Assembly: GCF_021917145.1 (NCBI RefSeq)
Contig: NW_025813796.1
Span: 911,781 to 975,780 of the forward strand
Reading direction: 5' to 3'
Length of the DNA: 64,000 nt
From: Hypomesus transpacificus
Lineage: Eukaryota > Chordata > Actinopteri > Osmeriformes > Osmeridae
Part shown: positions 21,001-28,072 of the stretch, in pieces
Layout: each line of letters begins with the position of its first letter
Numbering within the stretch: the stretch's first letter is position 1
Program-made: the position numbers and the translations under genes
Notes under the pieces: model-generated
The model's input: the letters and a program-made list of their open reading frames with translations, nothing else
Told to the model about the DNA's origin: nothing
Database searches by the model: none

Positions 21001-23302
21001 GAAACAGCCGGCCAGAAATAAGGGGGCCGACCAAGGTGTCACAGAGGAGAAAAGTATGGATGGCATTCTGGCGGAAGAGCCCGATCTCGTTCTAGATCTC
21101 ACGGATACTCACAGTCCAGTGTCTGAGCAGGCCTTGTCACCAGACTCAGAGTCATTCGATTGGAAGGCCATTCAAGAAGGTGCAAATTCAATTGTCAGCA
21201 GTTTACACCAGGCAGCCGCCAGCTTATCCAGACAGGGCTCATCCGACTCGGACTCAGTCCTCTCCCTCAAGTCAGGAATCTCGATCGGATCCCCTTTCCA
21301 CCTACCCTCCAATACAGATGACAATAAGCCTGTGGTCAACAAGGGAGGCCCTAGAATTTTAAAACCTGGTGAAAAGGGTACACTGGAAGTAAAGAAGAAA
21401 GAGGAGGAGCAAACCAAAGGTTTAAAAGGAGGGAAGAAAGTCTACAAAAGTCTAATCACAGGAAAACCACGGCCCAGTCTGGAGACTCCCTCCTCTCAAC
21501 AAAGGCAGGCCACTGTTCCCTTGATCTCTCGTGGGAGGACGATGATCCATGTCCCAGGTGTTAGAAGCAGTTCCCCTAGCACGAGTCCTGTGCAGAAGAA
21601 GCCCCCTGCTCGGGGCCCTGTGTCAAAGCCACCCACACAAGTACAGACCTCTGGCAACTCACCCAGAAGCATCAAAACACCTGGAAAAGCTGACCCCGCT
21701 CCTGCCAGGGAGACACCTGGATCTCAAGGAGGGTCCAGTAAAGCTTCTTCCAGATCCGGATCGAGAGACTCAACTCCATCAAGACCAGCTCAACAGGCCC
21801 TGACCAGACCGATGCAGTCACCTGGCCGCACCTCTGTGTCCCCAGGAAGAAATGGTCTGAGCACTTCAAACAAGTTATCCCAATTGCCACGCACCGCCTC
21901 TCCCGGTGCGTCCTCGACAAAATCCTCTGGATCGGGCAGGATGTCCTACCCCTCCCCTGGGAGGCAAATGGGTCAGCAAGGGACAAAACAAAGTGGCCTG
22001 CCAAGGAGTGCCAGTGGAATCCCAAGAAGTGAATCTGCATCCAAGAGTCTGAATCAGTGTGGAGGCACTAGTGCCGCTAAAAAGGCAGACTTGTCCAGGA
22101 TGTCATCCACCAAATCAAGTGGGAGTGAGTCGGATAGATCAGAGAAACCGGGGCTGGTTCGCCAGTCAACGTTCATCAAAGAGGCTCCTAGTCCAACACT
22201 AAAAAGGAAATTAGAAGAGTCCGCTTCCTTTGAATCTTTGTCCCCCTCTTCGCCAAGCCAGTCTCAGACACCCGTCTCCAGCCCGTCTTTGCCAGATATG
22301 TCGTTGACGCTGCCCTTTCAGGGGAGCTGCTGGCGCAAGTCCCCTCAAAGCCAGAGCTCCTCGGAAAATGGGGACGGAAAATCAGTGAGGAAAGATATTT
22401 CCAGATCTCAGTCAGAGAGCCCTTCCCGGCTCCCCATCAACCGAACGGGAACGTGGAAGAGGGAGAACAGCAAACACTCCTCTTCCCTTCCCAGGGTGGG
22501 CACCTGGAAGAGAACAGGAAGCTCTTCCTCCATTCTTTCGGCGTCCTCCGAATCCAGCGAGAAGGGCAAAAGCGAGGACGAGAGGCAGGCGCTGAGCCCG
22601 GCCCAGAAGTCACCACAAGGCAAAGATGGCAGCACGCCTTTAAAAGGAACATGGAGGAAGATGAAAGACAGCGACATGCCCCAGTCAGAAGGCCATGAGT
22701 CTTCCGTGGAGTCTTGCAACATGGCAAGGAACCAGATGAGCTTAGCAGTTTCTCAGAGTGAGGATGTATGGGTTAGGATTGAGGACTGTCCAATTAACAA
22801 TCCCAAGTCTGGAAAATCCCCCACTGGAAACACTCCCCCTGTCATTGACAGTGTTCCAGCTAGAAAACCCTCTTCTGACCGGGACATAAGTGAAACTCAT
22901 CTTAAACAGTCGACTGCAAGCGAGATCGCCCCTGCTCGCAGGCTTGGCTCAGAGACTAATTTAAACTTGTTCAGGAGCAGCGAGAGTCTCGATAAGAAAG
23001 GGGCAGACCTCAAACTTGCTCAAAGCACCCCTTGCATAGTCCCTGACGCGCATGAACTACCCGTTGCTGAACGTACCCCTTTCAGCTCCACCAATTCTAG
23101 CAAGCACAGTTCACCCAGTGGGGCTGTTGCAGCTAGGGTCAGCCCTTTCAACTACACCCCTAGCCCCAGAAAAAGCAGCGCTGACAGCATCACACCACGG
23201 CCATCACAGATACCCACACCTGTCACCGCCACTGCGAAAAAGAAAGACTCTAAAGGGGAAAGTTCCGGAGAAAGTGGGTCTTACATCGTAACCTCCGTTT
23301 GA
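1420..23302 (+). CDS. apc: APC, Wnt-pathway tumour suppressor scaffold (whole coding span, 15 coding exons)
   Basis: APC is the scaffold of the cytoplasmic beta-catenin destruction complex with axin, GSK3 and CK1; it also binds microtubules and EB1. Coding exons: 1420-1554, 8789-8873, 9141-9327, 9707-9815, 9903-10016, 10704-10787, 12217-12297, 12789-12887, 13159-13537, 13679-13774, 13961-14100, 14202-14279, 16405-16521, 16691-16905, 17011-23302. All are bounded by AG/GT and total 8,211 nt, a clean frame of 2,736 residues plus stop. Exon lengths 85, 109, 114, 84, 99, 379, 96, 140, 78, 117 and 215 equal the human APC values as I recall them; exons 3 (187) and 7 (81) are shorter. Human APC is 2,843 residues. 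No frameshift or internal stop was seen. The noncoding first exon and promoter lie upstream of the window or were not recognised. Confidence 0.97.
2145..2197. repeat. (TA)n microsatellite
   Basis: About 26 TA repeats, followed by TGTG. In apc intron 1. Confidence 0.95.
3750..5260 (+). other. CpG-rich stretch in apc intron 1
   Basis: Two dense CpG patches (about 3750-4350 and 4850-5260) with GCGCC, CGCCG and GGCGCAAG words stand out from the AT-richer surroundings. They could be an internal promoter or regulatory island. A purine tract of AGAGAC/AGAGAG repeats (4911-5025) separates parts of it. No convincing exon was found; the long open frames here come from low complexity. Confidence 0.35.
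4911..5025. repeat. AGAGAC/AGAGAG purine microsatellite
   Basis: GA-rich compound repeat with AAAGAGAGAGAGACAG units; it generates spurious Arg/Glu and Ser/Leu open frames on the two strands. Confidence 0.95.
5980..6004. repeat. Poly-G run (25)
   Basis: Unbroken G run in apc intron 1. A 20-base poly-A (6146-6165) lies 140 bp downstream. Confidence 0.95.
7060..7079. repeat. Poly-G run (20)
   Basis: Unbroken G run in apc intron 1. Confidence 0.95.
8092..8116. repeat. Poly-C run (25)
   Basis: Unbroken C run in apc intron 1. Confidence 0.95.
8789..8873 (+). CDS. apc: apc coding exon 2
   Basis: 85 nt between TCTCGCAG and GTAAGG. It reads EVLKQLQGNAEEDSVEASGQ and continues IHLLERLK, the second part of the N-terminal coiled-coil region. 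It leaves in phase 1, completed by the next exon. The preceding intron is about 7.2 kb. Confidence 0.93.
8961..9122 (-). repeat. tRNA-derived SINE (teleost type), minus orientation
   Basis: Starts (plus view) with TTTAGCAGACGCTCTTATCC and ends with GGTTAGGG..-type head sequence read in reverse (CCCTAACCGCTCAGCCACC). It is the reverse complement of the same family as the copy at 45602. It ends next to the polypyrimidine tract of apc exon 3. Confidence 0.8.
9141..9327 (+). CDS. apc: apc coding exon 3
   Basis: 187 nt between CTTTCTTTAG and GTGGGC. It begins MSMDPNSFPGVKLRQK (the first codon completed from exon 2) and ends GYLEELEKER. The middle is a Gly/Ser/Pro-rich linker, and the exon is 15 nt shorter than the recalled human exon. 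A minus-oriented SINE ends only about 20 bp before the exon and so abuts its polypyrimidine tract. Confidence 0.92.
9707..9815 (+). CDS. apc: apc coding exon 4
   Basis: 109 nt between GGGGGCAG and GTGAGC. It encodes SLLMTELEKEEKKKDWYYAQ and continues LQNLTKRIDSLPLTEN, a segment that is nearly invariant among vertebrate APCs. The first G completes the Arg codon begun in exon 3. Confidence 0.94.
9903..10016 (+). CDS. apc: apc coding exon 5
   Basis: 114 nt between CTCCCGTAG and GTGAGA. It encodes FSLQTDMTRRQLEFEARQIR and continues AAMEEQLGTCQDMEKRAQ, charged helical sequence typical of the APC N-terminal region. The donor is followed within about 20 bp by the 20-bp minisatellite. Confidence 0.94.
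10036..10312. repeat. 20-bp G/purine-rich minisatellite in apc intron 5
   Basis: About fourteen tandem copies of a 20-bp unit, GACCAGGGAGGAGGGCTCTG, with a few substitutions (CT to CC in some units, GACC to GAAC or GGCC). The array starts just after the exon 5 splice donor. The unit length is not a multiple of three, so the long open frames across it on both strands are repeat artefacts. Runs of GGG and GGAGG on one strand make G-quadruplex formation plausible. Confidence 0.95.
10704..10787 (+). CDS. apc: apc coding exon 6
   Basis: 84 nt between TGTTTCTAG and GTAAAA. It encodes VRVARIQQIEKDMLRIRQHL and continues QTQSAEPE, continuing the helical N-terminal region; phase 0 on both sides. Confidence 0.93.
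11289..11486. repeat. Two-copy tandem duplication, about 97 bp, in apc intron 6
   Basis: CATGCGCTTAACTTCATCC starts at 11289 and again at 11386, with GAGGTGAAAACCAA and GGTATAGGAAAGTGC in both. The copies differ at scattered positions, so the duplication is not very recent. Confidence 0.85.
12189..12214. repeat. Poly-C run (26) forming the exon 7 polypyrimidine tract
   Basis: Twenty-six C bases immediately precede the AG acceptor of apc exon 7. Confidence 0.95.
12217..12297 (+). CDS. apc: apc coding exon 7
   Basis: 81 nt encoding SKHEPATQGEGAQASVESAM and TSAGCAQ, followed by donor GTAAAA. It is 24 nt shorter than the recalled human exon but in phase. The acceptor CAG directly follows an unbroken run of 26 cytosines (12189-12214), which forms the whole polypyrimidine tract. 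Confidence 0.9.
12789..12887 (+). CDS. apc: apc coding exon 8
   Basis: 99 nt between CCTTCCAG and GTAACT. It encodes GSSSRLDSDSASEMSYGGSY and continues SVPRKLTSHLGTK, the Ser-rich stretch just before the armadillo domain. Confidence 0.94.
13159..13537 (+). CDS. apc: apc coding exon 9 (start of armadillo region)
   Basis: 379 nt, exactly the recalled human length. It runs from VEMVYSLLSMLGTHDKDDMS through MRQSGCLPLLIQLLHG (an armadillo-type helix) to ETCWEWQESHE and a linker. In mammals part of this exon can be skipped through an internal donor; I did not find a clear equivalent here. The exon leaves in phase 1. Confidence 0.95.
13679..13774 (+). CDS. apc: apc coding exon 10 (armadillo)
   Basis: 96 nt between TTTCCTAG and GTAAGC. 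It encodes PSPVEHQICPAVCVLMKLSF and continues DEEHRHAMNEL, part of the armadillo domain that binds KAP3, ASEF and other partners in the family. Confidence 0.94.
13961..14100 (+). CDS. apc: apc coding exon 11 (armadillo)
   Basis: 140 nt between TTTCCCAG and GTTGGA. It encodes GGLQAIGELLQVDCDIYGLT and continues through YAGMALTNLTFGDVANK, a canonical armadillo repeat with the GL.AI..LL and AL.NLTF patterns. Confidence 0.95.
14202..14279 (+). CDS. apc: apc coding exon 12 (armadillo)
   Basis: 78 nt encoding ATLCSMKGCMRAMVAQLKSD and SEDLQQ, donor GTATGC. The following intron (about 2.1 kb) contains the Tc1 element. Confidence 0.95.
14510..14591. repeat. Older interspersed repeat split by the Tc1 element (left part)
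   Basis: The left flank reads ACCGTAATTTTCGGACTATA followed by AGGCACAA and TATAAACCGCA. The right flank of the Tc1 element, 16253-16284, resumes with TATAAGCCGCACTGGACTATA. The repeated ...GGACTATAAG[C/G]... words on both sides suggest one older repeat with internal similarity that was interrupted by the transposon. I associate ACCGTAATTT...GGACTATAAGCCGCA with repeats common in teleost genomes, but the family name is unknown to me. Confidence 0.55.
14592..16252 (-). mobile_element. Full-length Tc1/mariner transposon with long inverted repeats
   Basis: The 1,661-bp element begins CAGTGCCCTCCAAAAGTATT and ends with its reverse complement, flanked by TA on both sides (14590-14591, 16253-16254), the target duplication typical of Tc1/mariner. 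Both termini carry inverted repeats of roughly 220 bp; the motif AGTATTGGAACA recurs at the outer and inner ends of each, as in IR/DR-type elements. The single transposase gene runs on the minus strand. The element sits in the apc intron between exons 12 and 13, opposite to apc transcription. The arms are similar but not identical, so some time has passed since insertion. Confidence 0.95.
14846..15919 (-). CDS. Tc1-like DDE transposase, uninterrupted
   Basis: The protein cuts and pastes the flanking element by binding the inverted repeats and hydrolysing at TA sites. The frame is open for 357 residues; a start at residue 13 (MKTGALSLGEKQ...) gives about 345, close to the usual Tc1 length. The N-terminal half has paired helix-turn-helix sequence (GKSIRAIAETLAIASTTIWN), a GRSRKTS GRPR-like hook, then the catalytic triad: D in VLWTDETK, D in MQQDNDPKHTAK, and E in SPDLNPIEHAFYLLKRR, consistent with DD34E spacing. 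All three acidic residues are present and there is no stop or frameshift. Whether it is still active cannot be told from sequence alone. Confidence 0.93.
   Translation of the reverse strand: MSMQTVFRGENNMKTGALSLGEKQTIVSLREDGKSIRAIAETLAIASTTIWNVLKKKKTTGVLSNRRRTGRSRKTSAVDDRNIVRAVKKDPKTTVSEISNNLQMAGVKVSLSTVRRRLHEQKYKGYTRRCKPLISKKNRKARLEFAKKYRDEPQKFWDKVLWTDETKINFYQSDGKAKVWRKKGTAHDPKHTSSSVKHGGGNVMAWACMASSRTGSLIFIEDVTHDGSSKMNSEVYRNILSANLRKDATKLIGRAFIMQQDNDPKHTAKTTKEFIRGKKWKVLDWPSQSPDLNPIEHAFYLLKRRLKGGTPQNQQQLKEAAVKAWESIKKEECKSLVTSMGHRLAAVIESKGFATKY
16405..16521 (+). CDS. apc: apc coding exon 13 (armadillo)
   Basis: 117 nt between CTACCCAG and GTGAGA. It encodes VIASVLRNLSWRADVNSKKT and continues LREVGCVRALMECALEVQK, an armadillo repeat. 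Confidence 0.95.
16691..16905 (+). CDS. apc: apc coding exon 14 (armadillo)
   Basis: 215 nt between CTGTTGAAG and GTAATT. It encodes ESTLKSVLSALWNLSAHCTE, then KADICAVQGALAFLVTTL and ILRNVSSLIATNEDH; it leaves in phase 2. The acceptor is AAG rather than CAG, with a T-rich tract upstream. Confidence 0.95.
17011..23302 (+). CDS. apc: apc last coding exon (residues 640-2736; beta-catenin, axin, microtubule and PDZ binding)
   Basis: 6,292 nt coding with TGA at 23300. In order: the last armadillo repeats (QVLRGSSCLQTLLQHLKSHS...ALRNLMANRP); 15-residue beta-catenin motifs near residues 987, 1104, 1120 and 1137 (TPINYSLKYSDEQ, KPTNYSERYSEEE, QPTNYSIKYSEEH, a partial QPIDYSQK); seven 20-residue-type repeats near 1211, 1326, 1439, 1589, 1790, 1881 and 1935 (TPxxFSxxxSLSSLS cores, with GSK3/CK1-type serines); and three SAMP axin sites near 1519, 1665 and 1959 (CINSAMP, CISSAMP, CISSAMP). 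A Ser/Pro/Lys/Arg-rich basic region follows, then PSQIPTPV near 2705 (EB1-type S-x-I-P) and the end GSYIVTSV, a PDZ class I ligand. Repeat number and order match vertebrate APC. Confidence 0.97.
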
Positions 23303-24330
23303 GTCAAACGCGACCAGACTTGCAACGCCCAAGATCTAGGGAAAATTTCTTGATTATAAAGATACTCTTTGACTTATGTTGTATAGAACTGAAAATAAAT
23401 TATAGGTTCATCCTAACTTTTGGTGGTAAACAGAAATATGTAAATAGTAGTTGATCACTAGAGGGTTACGTAGGTGAGGCTTATTGGAGGGGCACTGTTT
23501 CTTTGCTGGTAGAAATGTGGCTGGGACACTTGGTTATCAGAGAGAGAGGGAGACCTGTGAAGGAAAATGTATGTGAATTTGTACTGTACAGATTTTAATT
23601 ATGTATGTATTTAATTTAATCTTCTGTCAAGATCATGTATCTTTCCTGACTTGGCAAAGCTAATCACTTAAAGATACATATTTGGGATGTTTAAACACTT
23701 AACGATGGATTTGATATTACTTAATCTTTTGTTTTTTTAATGAACATGAATTAGGTCCTAAAGGTTTTTCATTTTTACTACTGCAAATGTATTATAAACC
23801 CCTCCCTTGCATGTACTGACCCAATGGTTTGTTTCCAGAAGTAAAGATGAACATTTCTGTGGTCACATGATGTGTTTGTAGTTTAGTGTAAAGTTTTTAC
23901 ACTATTTTATGTGTTCTGAAAGTAAGGAATTAACCTCAACCTTCACAAATGTTTTGGATGAGAATATTTACATTGGAAATATATTATATAAGAGAGTAGA
24001 TAGATACATTGCTCTGCTGTTGTTTCTTGTTATCAGGTGAGTCGGTTCCTTTCTATGAGACTGTCTCTGAAGGACTGAATGAACACTTCTAAAGATTAAA
24101 TTATTACTGTTGGGGTTTGGTGTTTATATGGTTCTTAAAGCTCAGTTTAATTTCCCCAGTAATCACTGTAATTGATAAAGCACATAATCAGAGGATGTAT
24201 TGTTCTGCCCAAAAAATATTACACTGTGTGAATGACTGTTTTTCTTTTTTTTTATGCAATAAAGTAAATGGTTGGATATTCAAGAAAAAAAAGGCAATTT
24301 ACATAATGTAATTCAGCATAATAAACGTTA
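23303..24330 (+). other. apc: apc 3'UTR with candidate poly(A) signals
   Basis: AT-rich noncoding sequence follows the apc stop. AATAAA occurs near 23393 (early), and at 24258-24263 in GCAATAAAG, followed by a further AATAAA at about 24316. I favour 24258 as the main signal from its spacing and composition. No open gene is seen here. Confidence 0.55.
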
Positions 24331-24599
24331 ACATTTTTGGTGGAAAATCATATGGTGTTTTGTCTGTCAATTTGTTGTCTAAAGTAAATATCTTGGGTCT
24401 TGTCCTTATTTTTAATAATTGTTACAACCAGAAAGTGACAACAGTATTTTAATTGATAGTAACGGCCTTTTGTGAATTCGTTTTTTGGCAAAGATGCATT
24501 GCTCAGGAAATTTGTCAGAAGGGATTGAACATTATTTTCAGAAAACCTGGTAAGGATCTTTCTAAACAGATCAACTGCAGTCCAACCGCACTAACATCA

Positions 24600-24870
24600 A
24601 ATATATGCAAGAAAATGTAAAGGATGATAACAGAAAGGTCATCGTATGAGCTTGACGAGAGGAATGCAAGCCAGGCTAAGAAAGAGTCAGTAATTGCTGT
24701 TTTTAATATAGAAAAAGCTTAAGACATGATGTGGAAGGAAGAATTGTTCATCAAGCTGCACAATGTTTCTCTCCCCAGAACGTGTGTTTTTAAGGAGTTT
24801 TGGAAGAATGGAGACAGTGCGAATTATTCAATAACAATCGGGGGGGGGGTCTTCAACTTCTTCTCCAGGG
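24600..24870 (+). pseudogene. Decayed LINE reverse-transcriptase fragment
   Basis: In one frame the stretch reads ESVIAVFNIEKA, a TAA stop, then DMMWKEELFIKL, which matches the reverse-transcriptase motif around [F/L]-D-I-E-K-A-Y-D-x-x-W found in I/Jockey-like non-LTR retrotransposons of fish. A stop replaces the tyrosine codon and the first catalytic Asp position is Asn. Similarity fades after about 24850. It is a short relic between apc and srp19. Confidence 0.6.
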
Positions 24871-24948
24871 TGTGTATAGGCCCCCCGACTTGTTGTTTTC
24901 ATCTCTTTTGGGGGGATCCAAGTCTTAATTAGGGGGGTCAGTCCCCAA

Positions 24949-24968
24949 CCCCCCCCCCCCCCCCCCCC
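24949..24968. repeat. Poly-C run (20)
   Basis: Between apc and srp19, just downstream of the LINE relic. Confidence 0.9.
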
Positions 24969-25410
24969 GTAATTTGCACCTTGGAGGGTGGAGGTGTCAA
25001 GAGTTATGACCTTACCATCTTCAGTCTTAGCAAGCTTAAGGTCTTTCCATTCAAATAGACGTCAAGATGTGCTATACAAAGTCCTTACGTCAGTCACAAG
25101 GAATGTAGGGGTTAGGGATCATGAGAATGTGAAGGGAGATGCAAAGAAGTAATAAAGTAAATAGTAAACAGTTCAATGTGTAATTTGCCACATTAAAGCC
25201 TTATTTAATGTGGCAAGAAAGGTGAGACAAAGAGAGGATAGGGAGGTATGTATGTCAAATTATAAGTGGTCAAAGTTACTAGGGTAAGACAGTGGAAGCA
25301 GGAGAGAGGAAACTTCATAGGGTTCAGGTTTGGGCACCGTGCACTGAGCAGAAGGTGGCGTTGCTGCACCAATAAGCTAGATACCAACCGCCTTTAAAAC
25401 AAGAAGAAGA

Positions 25411-25547
25411 AGCTTCCGGTGTATGGAGCCAATCATCGAAATACTGGTCAGCAGAGGAAAACCAGCCCATCCATCCGGTTGTGTTTACACATGCAACAAT
25501 CCTGTGAGCAAGCTAGGCTTCGCATAAAATCTTAAATAAGTATAAAA
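25411..25547 (+). promoter_or_regulatory. srp19: Putative srp19 promoter / 5'UTR
   Basis: The 140 bp before the srp19 ATG contain an ETS-type CTTCCGG (25413-25419) and a CCAAT box (GAGCCAATCA, about 25427-25436). There is no TATA box at a suitable distance, which fits a housekeeping TATA-less promoter. The exact start site is not determinable. Confidence 0.4.
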
Positions 25548-25585
25548 ATGGCTCCACTATCTGATAATCCGGCAGATAAAGACAG
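25548..25585 (+). CDS. srp19: srp19 exon 1
   Basis: Codes MAPLSDNPADKD plus two bases of Arg; donor GTAAGT. Phase 2. Confidence 0.9.
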
Positions 25586-26934
25586 GTAAGTACGTGCAAT
25601 ATCATGTGACAGCCTATGAAACTTCTCTGGTTGTACGCTACTAAATAGCTAGGTTTGTACTACAGACAGTAGCCTGGGCAGTGGTAGCACTAGCATATCC
25701 ACCAGCTCGAAATGGTTTGTAGCTATATTTTGACGATCACCGCTGCTAACAATTTACACAATACGTGGGAATGTGTGCAGAACACGAATACGAATGATAT
25801 ATTGGTAGCTAGTAACTTTGTGTCTTTTGCAATCCTTGGAAAATAAAGGGGTAAATTCTTTGCGAATTAGAAACATCTAGCTAGCTGTCTGGTCATTCGA
25901 TTAGTTCAACTGACATAATTAAGTAGCTAACTAACACATCCACACGAAACCAATTTAATTAAACGCTAACCATTGGCTATAACATATAGGTTGAAGTAAG
26001 TAGAATAGTTAGCAGCTATGTAAACTATATTGATGTCTTTCAGGTACATTTGCATCTATCCCGCATATGTCAATAGTAAGAAGACCCTTGCCGAGGGAAG
26101 GCGAATACCGTCTGAAAAGGTAATCGTGCGAACGTTATCTACTGCCAACAACTACCTAGCTTGTTAAGTGCTTTTCTAACATTAATTCAATGGACCGTAT
26201 AATACTGCCCTCTCCCAGCAGCTGTGAAGTCCTACACGTCCACACGGGTCCTTGGGTGTCCTTGCTTAACAATAATTCCTCCTTTCAGACGTTTGACAGT
26301 GTGGTCTAAAACAGTGTGGTACTCCACCGTGTGGAGTAAAACGTTTCATTAACTCACTGCATCTGTATTTAATTTTGTCTCTAACAAGGCTGTGGAGAAC
26401 CCTACCTGTGTTGAGATCCGTGATGTCCTGATTGCTGCAGGAGCAAATATCCTTGTTGAGGTGATGGTGGTTTTTGGTTAACTTGGATGCCTTGCATTGT
26501 ATTGTATTGTGAAAATTAACACGTTATTGATCTTCATCAAAACACAGAACAGCATGTATCCTAGAGAGTGGAACAGAGATGTGACGTTCAGAGGACGTGT
26601 GCGTGTCCAAATGAAACAGGAGGATGGAACGCTCTGCTCGGACAAATTTGCGACGAGTGAGTTTTTTTTTTAGTTGGTTGACTTGAAGCACACTTTGTGC
26701 ACACTTGTTTTGCACTCGTATCTTTTAGGCTGTTTGTGAGTTTGAGACGACCGTTTTGTAGATGGCGTCCCCATAGTCTTTGTCTTTACTGTCTTCTCTC
26801 CAGGGAGAGATGTGATGATGTACGTGGCTGAGATGATACCCAAGCTGAAGACCAGGAGCCAGAAGGGTGGTGGAGCCGACTCTGGCTCCCAGCAGGGTGA
26901 GACGGGAAAGAAAAGCAAGAAAAAAAGGAAGTGA
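25548..26934 (+). CDS. srp19: SRP19, 19-kDa subunit of the signal recognition particle (five exons)
   Basis: SRP19 binds the tips of SRP RNA helices 6 and 8 and primes assembly of SRP54, for co-translational targeting to the ER. Exons: 25548-25585, 26044-26119, 26389-26460, 26548-26656, 26804-26934; all have GT/AG borders and total 426 nt, i.e. 141 residues plus stop (human 144). The protein begins MAPLSDNPADKDRYICIYPA, keeps the core YICIYPAYVNSKKTLAEGRR, the central MYPREWNRD and RGRVRVQMKQEDGTL, then YVAEMIPKLKTRSQK and a Gly/Lys-rich tail (GKKSKKKRK) typical of eukaryotic SRP19. It lies about 1.3 kb downstream of apc on the same strand, the arrangement I recall in human 5q22. At the exon 3/4 join (LVE|NSMY) it is one residue shorter than human. 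Confidence 0.96.
26044..26119 (+). CDS. srp19: srp19 exon 2
   Basis: Follows TCTTTCAG and ends before GTAATC. It encodes YICIYPAYVNSKKTLAEGRR plus IPSEK, the most conserved part of the RNA-binding fold. Confidence 0.95.
26389..26460 (+). CDS. srp19: srp19 exon 3
   Basis: 72 nt encoding AVENPTCVEIRDVLIAAGAN plus ILVE; acceptor CTAACAAG, donor GTGATG. Confidence 0.92.
26548..26656 (+). CDS. srp19: srp19 exon 4
   Basis: 109 nt encoding NSMYPREWNRDVTFRGRVRV and continuing QMKQEDGTLCSDKFAT; donor GTGAGT in phase 1. Confidence 0.94.
26804..26934 (+). CDS. srp19: srp19 exon 5 (C-terminus)
   Basis: Follows CTCTCCAG. It encodes RRDVMMYVAEMIPKLKTRSQ, then a Gly/Ser/Gln linker and lysine-rich end, stop TGA at 26932-26934. 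AATAAA at 27267-27272 is the likely poly(A) signal. Confidence 0.94.
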
Positions 26935-27960
26935 ACCACACCGAATCATCTTTGAAAGCGGGTCAGCAGTCGTCACATAGGGAGGGTAAAAGACTGTTAG
27001 GAAAGAATGAAAGTACTCCGTGTATTTTCAGAATATTTACATGATCACATATGTTCTATGGACTCATTTGCGTGATGATTTGCTGGCTTACAGAAATGGG
27101 CAGCAAAAAAAACAGCTACAAGATTTCTTACTCACTCTGAAGACTAAGTCTGTAGTATTTCTTTTTTGAATCGGTCTCAAGTTGGCTTTTTTTATTTTTA
27201 TGATGTGCTTTTTTTCCAGTTTGTTTCCAATCCCCACCTTAGTTCACCTATTTATGCTTGGAAATGAATAAATTACTTTAATTGACCAATGTAATGGTGA
27301 GTCTGTTCTCACTATAAACTAGTGTAACATGTCGTAATGACACTTTGTCATCTAAGCTCTAGAACAGTGGGACTAGATGTTAAACAGCAGAATCACCGAT
27401 AACCATATAGCCAGAGTCGTTTTTATAGAACACTATGAAAACACATTGATATTTTATAGAATGTGTTATGAAGGTTTGAAGTGTGATTCCACAATGAGAA
27501 CAAAAGAATAAGTTCAATTTTCTTTTGGAAAGTAGATTGTGTATATTTGACCACAGGAGGGAGCTGGAGGTCCTTCAATACAAGCCTGACTGTACTCTAC
27601 CCAGATGTGTCTGTATTTTTTACTTTATACATCTTTGCTATGAAAGTAGACAAATGACTATACGAACATATTCACCTAAAGTATGTATTTGACATCTTAC
27701 GTGAATCAAGCTTTTAACCTGCTGTATTTAATTTTGTATGGTTAATAACTGATTATCAATGTCGCTGATTAGTTTTGTGTTACATCCATTGTTTAGTCTT
27801 GAGAGGAATGCATCCTTATTGAAATGAATTAATATTTCCCCACATGCTATTACAATACATCTCTTTGACAAGAAAACCACTGTAGAAATTGCAAGTAGAG
27901 AGCATTTTACTGAATCTTCAGATGAATTTCACATGCAGTTCAGTTCTAGTTCATCTAGTT

Positions 27961-28072
27961 CTAGAGCTTCAAAGGCAGCTGGGCTTGCTTGGCCCTCCTG
28001 ATGCGCTCCTCATAGAAGCTCTCTTGGTGTTGGTTCTGGAACTTGAGCCTTCTCACCCATTCTTCTCGCAGC
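27961..28072 (-). CDS. FAM240-like gene, last coding exon
   Basis: 112 nt coding. It encodes LREEWVRRLKFQNQHQESFY, EERIRRAKQAQLPLKL and a stop. Many charged residues suggest a single long helix. Confidence 0.7.
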
